This document shows, in pieces, positions 43,251 to 50,541 of a stretch of 50,541 nt of DNA. A program made the position numbers and the translations under genes. Within the stretch, counting starts at the first letter, position 1. Each line of letters starts with the position of its first letter. The stretch is taken from contig CAKRCW010000013.1 in NCBI GenBank assembly GCA_934309145.1, positions 1 to 50,541 on the forward strand. Reading direction: 5' to 3'. Under the pieces are notes generated by a model, which did no database searches, was not told the DNA's origin, and saw nothing but the letters and a program-made list of their open reading frames with translations. The stretch is from an uncultured Lachnospiraceae bacterium (GTDB taxonomy: Bacteria; Bacillota; Clostridia; Lachnospirales; Lachnospiraceae).

Positions 43251-43934
43251 TTACTCTTGTAATCTTAGACCTAATAAATATTCCCTTATCTCGTCCTGCA
43301 ATGCATCTTTGCTTAAAACTATTCTATTCCTTGTTTCTATCATTTCTCGCCTCTCTTCGCCAGTCATCTTTTCACCACGACACAATGCATACGACAAATT
43401 ATATTTTATATCCCATTCATAATAAAAAAATAAATCATCTATACTAGAACAATCATTTCTAATCAATACAAAAGACTCATAGAATTTTTTTGTATAAAAC
43501 GGAGCATTATCTTGTATTGCCCTAGAAAATTCATTATAAGCCTGAACATATTTTTTATGTTTGTCCATTTGATATTCTTCTTTTTCTTTCTCATCAACTG
43601 GAACATTTTCAATCCCACCTGGGTACAATGCAATCGTGTTCAAAACACAATTATTCAATTTTGCCCAAATATTTTGGTAAATTTTATATTCATTATCATA
43701 CTGTGTTTTAGATATATACAATCTTTTATCTTGTTCAGCATTAATCTTACTTATACTTTTTTCTAATTCAGCCTTGTATTCTTCTATCTGTTTAGAGTAC
43801 TTTACCTTTTCTGACTCAAGTATTCTATTTGCCCAAACCTTACCTAGCCAACTAGATAATCCCCAAACAATCGCAGAGCCACCTCCTAAACTTAATATTA
43901 CCGCCCCTGCAATCTCAAACGCTTCCTTTATCAT
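43251..43934 (-). CDS. Membrane-anchored coiled-coil protein, partner of the DUF3800-like protein
   Basis: A 227-residue protein with one N-terminal hydrophobic segment (about 8-28, AGAVILSLGGGSAIVWGLSS), a heptad-rich coiled coil (about 38-70, SEKVKYSKQIEEYKAELEKS and on), then a helical domain with several aromatic residues. I know no function. The ATG at 43934 has AAAGGA upstream and overlaps the end of the DUF3800-like gene by 20 bases. The tight coupling and the island setting suggest a two-gene system, the membrane protein perhaps as effector or anchor. Confidence 0.78.
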   Translation of the reverse strand: MIKEAFEIAGAVILSLGGGSAIVWGLSSWLGKVWANRILESEKVKYSKQIEEYKAELEKSISKINAEQDKRLYISKTQYDNEYKIYQNIWAKLNNCVLNTIALYPGGIENVPVDEKEKEEYQMDKHKKYVQAYNEFSRAIQDNAPFYTKKFYESFVLIRNDCSSIDDLFFYYEWDIKYNLSYALCRGEKMTGEERREMIETRNRIVLSKDALQDEIREYLLGLRLQE

Positions 43935-45084
43935 TAATTTTTCCTTTCTCTCTATTTTTTACCATTTCAAAAAACATATTAAGAACTCCAATCTCATCCA
44001 GTGGAGCAATCGAACATAAAAAACCATGATTCTCTATATCTGCTTCAGTACGCAGCTTATCAATGAGCAAAATATTGTCGATCTGAAGCTTCGATAATCC
44101 TTCGACATCCTTTCTACGCTGATTCACACTCGTGGAATTTATGTAATTAAACAGTTTACCTAGAATACCAGCCACAACATCCGATAACTGCACAAATATG
44201 TCAGTTTTAGAATTCACAAACTTGAAATTATCTGCCATATTTTCTCCCATAGATATCTGTTTTATAACTATATCCTGTACTGTCGTTTCCTCATCAAATA
44301 TATGTGTTGACTTCTGATATTTTCGAATAGGATCGGCATAAAATTCTGCATAATTTTCCTGCATAACATAATCATCATTATCATGTAAAAATACCAATTC
44401 ACCACTCTTTGATGCTCTTGCAAGCATTCCGGCAAGAAACTTTTCTTCTTCCTTCATTTCTCTCCGGCTTCCAAGCAAAAACAACAGTTCATTACAAAAT
44501 GCATCTACATCCCCTCGTTGTATATTTGGATATTTATACCTAAACATTAATATCTGCAGTTCATCTGCTTTTCCTTTAAACATGTGATAAAATACGCTCT
44601 TCATTTTAAAGTAGTCATATCCAAATTCACTTATCTCATCAGGTTTTACGATTGAATCAAATATTTCAACAAGTGTATAAAATAAATTGTTCACATTCGT
44701 ATAATGAATATAAAAAGGTGATTTATCTATCCATGATAAAGTCTCAAACAAGCGTTTTTCTTTCACGCACTGTAAAAAATCACCTTTTGCATATAGATTT
44801 TTGAACTTAATCTCTTTCACATTCCCCTGCAACTTCAAAGGTTTCCTGAATGTTTCAAGTGACACATCAACAATGTCTTCCTTTTTCTTTGCCAAACCTG
44901 CCAGCACAAAATCTGCTGTATAATCCGTATTAAACTGCTGCTTACTATCATCAACCCAAAACTTTCTGCAATTATTACTTTCATCATAATAAAATACATA
45001 CTTTTTTTGATTGTTAATCCCCCACATATCACACAGTTCCTGTTGCATGGAAACTAATGGATCAATACTGTTTTCTACAGCCAT
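43915..45084 (-). CDS. DUF3800-like protein
   Basis: A 389-residue protein. An early YVFYYDESNNCRKFWVDD block and late VQLSDVVAGILGKLFNYI match the DUF3800 family, thought to have an RNase H-like fold with acidic metal ligands (Asp-Glu early, Asp late). The middle carries FLHDNDDYVMQENY. Members occur in phage-defence and mobile regions. I start at the ATG at 45084, with AAGGTG 9 bases upstream; the frame runs back to a TTG at 45159 without a site. It overlaps the coiled-coil gene downstream. Nuclease activity is inferred only. Confidence 0.75.
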   Translation of the reverse strand: MAVENSIDPLVSMQQELCDMWGINNQKKYVFYYDESNNCRKFWVDDSKQQFNTDYTADFVLAGLAKKKEDIVDVSLETFRKPLKLQGNVKEIKFKNLYAKGDFLQCVKEKRLFETLSWIDKSPFYIHYTNVNNLFYTLVEIFDSIVKPDEISEFGYDYFKMKSVFYHMFKGKADELQILMFRYKYPNIQRGDVDAFCNELLFLLGSRREMKEEEKFLAGMLARASKSGELVFLHDNDDYVMQENYAEFYADPIRKYQKSTHIFDEETTVQDIVIKQISMGENMADNFKFVNSKTDIFVQLSDVVAGILGKLFNYINSTSVNQRRKDVEGLSKLQIDNILLIDKLRTEADIENHGFLCSIAPLDEIGVLNMFFEMVKNREKGKINDKGSV

Positions 45085-45171
45085 AAAATTAACACCTTCT
45101 ATATTCAAAACATTACTACGCAGCACATTGTCCCAACGATAATTATATAATCGTTCCAACCATATTTCAAC

Positions 45172-45204
45172 AAAAAATAGACAGCCATCACTCTGACTGC
45201 CTAT
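45172..45204 (-). terminator. Rho-independent terminator after the type III toxin gene
   Basis: On the minus strand ATAGGCAGTCA pairs with TGGCTGTCTAT (11 positions, two wobble) and is followed by TTTTTT. It lies 52 bases past the toxin stop. Confidence 0.88.
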
Positions 45205-45255
45205 CCGCTAATAAGATATTTGGATTAAGGCATTACCATTGCCTCTACACGTCCA

Positions 45256-45723
45256 TTATTTCTCTGTCAATTTTTTAATTATTTTTATGACATCCGGCTG
45301 AGTTGGTGTAAATTTAACACCTCTCTTTAACATACCCATCACTTTTCTTGCCTTCTGCTCAATTTCCTTTACAGTATGTTCACTGGTTAACATTAAATGA
45401 TTTCCTGCAATCGTATATTCTCGCTCTACATATGCCTCTGTTATCGGAAACATGTCTTGAATCAGAAAAGCACTTTCTCTGTCATCATCAAGTTTTACAA
45501 TATGTATAATATCACATGGTTTTCCAGCTTTTTTCTTATTCTCAACAATCTTTTTGTACTTGTCTATCCTGCTTGATAACGGAATCATCCAATACAAACC
45601 TGAAGCTGCATCCTCAAAACAATAGTAATGAGGTCTGTTACCTTTCTTATTCCCTTTGAGGTATGGTTCATTCATATCATCAAAAAAGGAATCTTTTATT
45701 ATATAAAATCCTGTCTTCTTCAT
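45256..45723 (-). CDS. Type III toxin-antitoxin endoribonuclease (CptN/ToxN/AbiQ-like)
   Basis: A 155-residue basic protein starting MKKTGFYIIKDSFFDDM, with HYYCFEDAASGLYWMIPLSSRIDKY, KKAGKPCDIIHIVKLDDDRE and FPITEAYVEREYTI. This is the layout of the ToxN/AbiQ/CptN fold: a central PLSS/PLTS block with a catalytic Ser/Thr, then an I-P-I segment. These toxins are ribonucleases held inactive by the repeat RNA encoded just upstream, and several give phage resistance by abortive infection. The start at 45723 has AGGATGGGG upstream and lies 18 bases after the antitoxin terminator. The family assignment rests on both protein and RNA. Confidence 0.9.
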   Translation of the reverse strand: MKKTGFYIIKDSFFDDMNEPYLKGNKKGNRPHYYCFEDAASGLYWMIPLSSRIDKYKKIVENKKKAGKPCDIIHIVKLDDDRESAFLIQDMFPITEAYVEREYTIAGNHLMLTSEHTVKEIEQKARKVMGMLKRGVKFTPTQPDVIKIIKKLTEK

Positions 45724-45740
45724 GTACCCCATCCTTTGGT

Positions 45741-45770
45741 AAAAAAATCCTCCACCCATGCTGGTGGAGG
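45741..45770 (-). terminator. Terminator between antitoxin RNA and toxin gene
   Basis: On the minus strand CCTCCACC-AGCATG-GGTGGAGG followed by ATTTTTTT. In type III systems this partial terminator sets the excess of antitoxin RNA over toxin mRNA, which is the expected place and form. Confidence 0.93.
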
Positions 45771-45778
45771 ACAACACT

Positions 45779-45873
45779 TTCAACCCAACCATTTATATAC
45801 CGCATATTGGTCAGCGGTAAACTTACAACCCGACCATTTATATACCACTTATCGGTCAGTGGTAAACTTTCTC
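45779..45873 (-). ncRNA. Type III antitoxin RNA with two 45-nt repeats (CptI-like)
   Basis: Two direct repeats of exactly 45 bases start at 45869 and 45824, each opening AAGTTTACC and containing GGTATATAAATGGT; a third partial copy (AAGTGTTG) starts at 45779. They differ at about 7 positions, several of them paired changes (CCACTGACC..AAGTGG versus CCGCTGACC..ATGCGG) that keep a stem. Each unit can form a pseudoknot-like fold that would be cut out and bound by the toxin. Known CptI antitoxins also have 45-nt repeats. The 5' end is inferred from the promoter. Confidence 0.9.
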
Positions 45874-45880
45874 TATTGAA

Positions 45881-45909
45881 AGTGTAGCAAATCTTCTTCC
45901 ATAAGTCAA
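45881..45909 (-). promoter_or_regulatory. Promoter of the type III toxin-antitoxin locus
   Basis: On the minus strand TTGACT (45909-45904), 17-base spacer, TACACT (45886-45881). Transcription should start near 45873, just ahead of the first repeat. Confidence 0.75.
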
Positions 45910-46070
45910 TAGGCTCAAAAGATCTTTCACTAACTTTTTGAGAATAAATTTGCTATTATAATATGCCCAATTTCTTAAAAAAATACCCTCTACTTTTTCT
46001 TTTTTGAACGCTCTTTTGTATGTATTACATTCCACTCAATCAATGAAATTTCGCAGGATGCCGGTATGCC

Positions 46071-46301
46071 TTATGCCGCTTTCTTAAACCGTTCCATAAA
46101 TCGCATCGCATAAGTCTCATACCGAAGTCGTTTTTCTTCTGCATCATCACACCAAGTTTCCAGTTCATACTGAATCTCTACGGCGATATCTCTCAAAACC
46201 AGCGCTCCGTACTTCTCCATCATCTCGGCTAGGAATGTGCAGCAGCGTTCAAATTCCTTATTCAAAGCTTCCCTCCTTCCTTCATCGCTTCTGCATCCCA
46301 T
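46071..46301 (-). CDS. Small helical protein of unknown function
   Basis: A 76-residue, charged, mostly helical protein: GCRSDEGRREALNKEFERCC, AEMMEKYGALVLRDIA, and a basic end RFMERFKKAA. I start at the ATG at 46301 (CGGAG 9 bases upstream); an upstream frame to 46367 adds a hydrophobic and basic stretch without a better site. It has no known domain. It lies between hsdR and the toxin-antitoxin locus and may belong to the mobile part of the island. Confidence 0.6.
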   Translation of the reverse strand: MGCRSDEGRREALNKEFERCCTFLAEMMEKYGALVLRDIAVEIQYELETWCDDAEEKRLRYETYAMRFMERFKKAA

Positions 46302-46675
46302 CAGAATAACTCCGATAATTCTTTTCTTGATGATACAGCCACGCTGAGGAAAAGGCAATATTTTCAATTCAAAAAAATTCCTCTCACATATTCCTGGAAC
46401 TTGTTTTCAGCTAATTTCTTTTATAGATTTCTCATGGTGTCTTCTGCAAGATACGCATTTTGTATATCCACACCAAAATATATCCTGTTAGGAGGAAAAT
46501 CCCCTAAAACCCCTGATATTTATATAGGTGCGTCACTTTTTGGAGTCACTTTCTAAAAGGTGCTCCACTTTTTGACTCACCTATAAATTTCAGCACATAT
46601 AACTTCGTATGTACTTAGTCCGTTACATCAGCCATATATAATATCCGCTCTCTGCCACAAAGTACTTTTATATTA
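46302..46675. other. Intergenic region with a nested inverted repeat
   Basis: No convincing gene. From 46526 to 46582 AGGTGCGTCA and TGACTCACCT form an outer stem (9 of 10 pairs) with an inner GGAG/CTCC pair and repeated ACTTTTTG-like segments. There is no T-tract next to it. A short minus-strand frame at about 46410-46480 reads CGYTKCVSCRRHHEKSIKEI and stops; with two Cys close to a basic run it may be the tail of a lost zinc-finger gene. Confidence 0.45.
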
Positions 46676-49600
46676 TTAGCTCTCTTCTCCTTCTTTCGTG
46701 AACTTTACCTTTCCGCCTATCCCATAGAACTTATCAAAGTATGCCTTTAATCTGTCGATGACAGTTTTCTTTTTAGCTGCTCTGTTGCCACCACCGAAAC
46801 GACTAACAGGAGGCATAATCCTATCGATGTCCGTACCTACTGTTTTAACCTCACCTTCTCGGAATGCATTATCAAGGAACTTACGAGTCTCATCTTCTTT
46901 CAATCTTTCTTCCTCGATGATAATTACAAGTTCCTGCTCACGTATTTCGACAACATAATCATGCCACCCAATCATGATATCATCTACTTCATTTATACCA
47001 TTGATGAATTCATCAATAAGTTCTTTTTTACTACGAAGTTCCGGACTTGCTTCAATAGCCTTTTTAATTGAAATGAGGATTTCCTTATCTTCACAATTAG
47101 TATCATGGTACTTCTTTACTAACATGAGAATATAATCAATGTTAATTTCAATTTGATTAATAAGTTCAACTTCGAATATAACATCGTCTGTGATGTCAGA
47201 TAATTCCCCATTCTCTCTTTTTCGTTTCCATTCATCTCTCAAATCCTGGTAGCGACCGAGATAGTCCTGCAAATCTCGCTCCGTTAATAATTCTTTTTCT
47301 TTGAATTCATCAAAAGCAACAAGAAGATTTCGCATACGAAGAATGGATCCAAACAATGCAATAAAATCCTTCTGATTCTGCTCACCAATAATCTGTGGTT
47401 CTGAAAGCGGGAACTTATTTGTCAACTCCTCTATTATATCTACATAACCTTGTACTGGTTTTCCATCTAATGTTTCAAAACCATAATAATAATCGTTGAA
47501 ACTATGCAGTAAAACTATACCACCATCTTGCTTATCACTAAATGTAGCAATTGCTGAATCTACTCGTTTCTGTAGATTACGGAAACATACCACATTACCA
47601 AATGTCTTGATACTGTTTAAAATACGGTTAGTTCTTGAGAACGCCTGAATAAGTCCGTGCATTTTTAAGTTCTTATCAACCCATAATGTATTAAGGGTTG
47701 TTGCATCAAATCCTGTAAGGAACATATTTACTACAATAAGCATATCCAGTTCCTTATTCTTCATTCGAAGAGATACATCCTTGTAGTAGTTCTGGAACTT
47801 GTCTGATGATGTATCGTAATTGGTATGAAACATCATATTGTAATCTTGGATTGCTCCATCAAGAAAATCCCTTGCAGTTTTGTCAAGTGCTGATGTATCT
47901 TCCGGATTTTCCTCATCTAAGATACCATCTGGCTCTTCTTCATTAGCACCATAACTATAAATCACAGCAAACTTGATAGACTTTGTAGGGTCTGCCTTTA
48001 TCTGTTTTCTGAATTCCTCATAGTATGCCTTTGCCATTTCTACAGAAGAAACGGCAAAAATGGAATTAAAACCACTAAGTCTCTGTTTCTGCTTAATCTC
48101 TTCTACCTTACCTCTGTCGGCAGATGCCACTTCGGAAATATTAGTAAGAGCATTATATACATAGGTCTTATCTCCACGATAAGTCTTTTGGTCGAAGTGT
48201 TCCAAGATATATTGAGCAATTTTTGTTATACGCTCTGGTGCTTCATAAGCTTTCTTTCGGTCAATATCAAGAACCATTTCATCATCGATATCTGGCTCAA
48301 CAGCCATTGTCTTATGATACTCAACCTTGAACGGAAGTACATTCTTATCATTTATAGCATCAACAATTGTGTACGAATGCAGTTCATCTCCAAATGTCTG
48401 TGCAGTAGTTGTAAATCTAGCATTTTTCACGGTTCCAACATTAGCAGTTTTAATAGGAGTTCCTGTAAATCCAAACATATAATACTTATTAAAGCTATCC
48501 ACAATAGCTGAGTGCATATCACCAAACTGACTTCGATGACATTCATCAAAGATTATTACTATCTGTTTATCAAAAGCAGGATGGTCTTTTGCATTCTTTT
48601 TGATAAATGTTGAGAGCTTCTGAATAGTTGTAATAATAATCTTGGACTTTGTATCCCTTAACTGTCTCTCAAGGATGGCTGTTGAAGAGTTGCTGTTTGC
48701 AGCGCCTTTTTCAAATCTGTCATATTCTTTCATAGTCTGATAATCCAAATCCTTACGGTCTACTACAAATAAAACCTTATCTATGAATGGAAGATTGCTT
48801 GCAAGTCTGGCCGTCTTGAAGGATGTCAGTGTTTTTCCACTTCCTGTCGTATGCCATACATATCCACCTGCTGCAATATCTCCATATTTTTTGTAGTTAT
48901 GAGCAATCTCGATTCGGTTAAGAATCCTCTCAGTCGCAGTAATCTGATATGGCCTCATAACCATCAGCATATTCTCCGAAGTGAATACACAATACTTCGT
49001 AAGGATATTTAAGATTGTATGCTTTGCAAAAAATGTCTTTGTAAAATCAATCAAATCCGGGATAATACGATTATTTGCATCTGCCCAGAAGGAAGTAAAC
49101 TCAAATGAGTTACTCGTCTTTCCCTTCTTTGTATTGGCTGCCTCTGCATCCTTGATTGCATTATACCTGGTACTGTTGGAGTAATATTTCGTATCTGTTC
49201 CGTTTGAAATAACATAAATCTGAACATATTCAAACAATCCGTATCCAGCACTAAAGGAATCTCTTTCATATCTATTAATCTGATTGAAAGCCTCACGGAT
49301 AGGCACTCCCCTTCTCTTTAGTTCAATATGTACCAAAGGAAATCCATTTACAAGTACTGTAACATCGTAACGATTATCATGCCTTGCCCCCTGATTTGTG
49401 GTAACTACATACTGATTGATTACCTGCAATCTATTATTATGGATGTTCTTTCGGTCAATCAGAGTAATGTTCTTGGTCATGTTATCGTCTCTCTTTAATA
49501 CCTGAACATTATCCTCTTGAATTTTACAAGTTTTCTCAACGGAACCATCATTACCATTTGCTATACATTCTTTGAAGAACCTCTCCCACTCGGTGTCAGA

Positions 49601-49825
49601 GAATTTGTAATCATTCAACTCCTCAAGCTTGGTACGGATATTGGCAACCATATCTTCTTCGGTATGTATCTGTAAATATTCATAGCCTTGCTCTGTGAGC
49701 ATACGAATGAATTCTTTCTCCAGCTCTGCCTCGCTTTGGTAGGCATCGGAACGTTTCTTCACAGGCTCATATTGAGTTACAACGGTATTCTCATTGGTCT
49801 CTGCAACTATATTAAAATATGGCAC
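46676..49825 (-). CDS. hsdR: Type I restriction enzyme, R subunit
   Basis: The motor and nuclease subunit of a type I restriction-modification system, 1049 residues. The N-terminal nuclease domain has YDVTVLVNGFPLVHIELKRR (the D...ExK site). The helicase core has HTTGSGKTLTSFKTARLASN (Walker A), IIFDECHRSQFG (motif II), GFTGTPI, and later MLIVVNMFLTGFDATTLNTL and QAFSRTNRI. A helical C-terminal region that contacts the methylase follows. It starts at a GTG (49825) behind an AAGGAGG, 21 bases after hsdS. hsdM is not in the window and should lie upstream beyond the edge. The gene looks intact. Confidence 0.95.
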   Translation of the reverse strand: MPYFNIVAETNENTVVTQYEPVKKRSDAYQSEAELEKEFIRMLTEQGYEYLQIHTEEDMVANIRTKLEELNDYKFSDTEWERFFKECIANGNDGSVEKTCKIQEDNVQVLKRDDNMTKNITLIDRKNIHNNRLQVINQYVVTTNQGARHDNRYDVTVLVNGFPLVHIELKRRGVPIREAFNQINRYERDSFSAGYGLFEYVQIYVISNGTDTKYYSNSTRYNAIKDAEAANTKKGKTSNSFEFTSFWADANNRIIPDLIDFTKTFFAKHTILNILTKYCVFTSENMLMVMRPYQITATERILNRIEIAHNYKKYGDIAAGGYVWHTTGSGKTLTSFKTARLASNLPFIDKVLFVVDRKDLDYQTMKEYDRFEKGAANSNSSTAILERQLRDTKSKIIITTIQKLSTFIKKNAKDHPAFDKQIVIIFDECHRSQFGDMHSAIVDSFNKYYMFGFTGTPIKTANVGTVKNARFTTTAQTFGDELHSYTIVDAINDKNVLPFKVEYHKTMAVEPDIDDEMVLDIDRKKAYEAPERITKIAQYILEHFDQKTYRGDKTYVYNALTNISEVASADRGKVEEIKQKQRLSGFNSIFAVSSVEMAKAYYEEFRKQIKADPTKSIKFAVIYSYGANEEEPDGILDEENPEDTSALDKTARDFLDGAIQDYNMMFHTNYDTSSDKFQNYYKDVSLRMKNKELDMLIVVNMFLTGFDATTLNTLWVDKNLKMHGLIQAFSRTNRILNSIKTFGNVVCFRNLQKRVDSAIATFSDKQDGGIVLLHSFNDYYYGFETLDGKPVQGYVDIIEELTNKFPLSEPQIIGEQNQKDFIALFGSILRMRNLLVAFDEFKEKELLTERDLQDYLGRYQDLRDEWKRKRENGELSDITDDVIFEVELINQIEINIDYILMLVKKYHDTNCEDKEILISIKKAIEASPELRSKKELIDEFINGINEVDDIMIGWHDYVVEIREQELVIIIEEERLKEDETRKFLDNAFREGEVKTVGTDIDRIMPPVSRFGGGNRAAKKKTVIDRLKAYFDKFYGIGGKVKFTKEGEES

Positions 49826-49846
49826 TTATTTCGCCTCCTTATTCTT

Positions 49847-50541
<695 letters not shown>

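Noticed and set aside
45779..45869. CRISPR or simple tandem duplication
   Set aside because: Two back-to-back 45-nt units with covarying stem changes, followed by a terminator and a ToxN-fold gene, fit a type III antitoxin better.

Overview
The window looks like a low-GC Clostridia chromosome, most likely a Lachnospiraceae gut bacterium. This is inferred from gene content: a fused homocysteine methyltransferase/methylenetetrahydrofolate reductase, a glmS ribozyme, a TraX-type membrane protein, many strong GGAGG ribosome binding sites, and a type III toxin-antitoxin locus resembling those known from Eubacterium rectale and Coprococcus relatives. The window ends inside a (TCTG)n microsatellite, which may be a contig edge.

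Bases 1-13,620 are a dense housekeeping block, all on the minus strand. In transcription order it holds secA, prfB (with its programmed +1 frameshift), a cheW-like gene, hom, lysC, a dCMP deaminase gene, a YcxB-like membrane protein, tsaE, tsaB, rimI, a small zinc-finger protein, rnz, a membrane-anchored unknown, tsaD, ispD, a terminator and two tRNA-Ser genes. Most tRNA threonylcarbamoyladenosine genes (tsaE, tsaB, tsaD) lie together with rimI.

Bases 13,620-27,760 open with a divergent promoter region carrying a perfect 10-bp inverted repeat. Two family 2 glycosyltransferases and pyrG follow on the plus strand. After a terminator between convergent genes come, on the minus strand, glmS behind a glmS ribozyme, a DapF-family gene whose two catalytic cysteines are both serine, a two-component system with a direct-repeat operator candidate and a membrane protein behind it, and an ABC-ATPase / bhmT-metF / traX operon.

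Bases 27,760-41,700 are accessory. They hold a decayed araC-lacZ pair reduced to ordered fragments, a 39-44 bp repeat cluster in two opposing arms, an SGNH hydrolase / ECF sigma / RsiV-like anti-sigma operon, a phosphoribosyltransferase-like gene, a SnoaL-PAS-GGDEF protein, two XRE-regulator cassettes (one followed by truncated gene tails), a lipoprotein and several unknown membrane proteins.

Bases 40,286-50,541 form a defence-type island on the minus strand. It contains a DUF262/HNH (GmrSD-like) gene with an internal deletion, a serine recombinase with an early stop codon and no zinc ribbon, an uncharacterised pair (DUF3800-like protein plus membrane-anchored coiled-coil protein), a complete CptIN-like type III toxin-antitoxin locus (promoter, two 45-nt RNA repeats, terminator, endoribonuclease), a small unknown protein, hsdR, and an hsdS whose reading frame runs into at least 18 tetranucleotide repeats. 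The repeat tract predicts phase-variable DNA specificity. The DUF3800/coiled-coil pair is the best candidate for an undescribed system.
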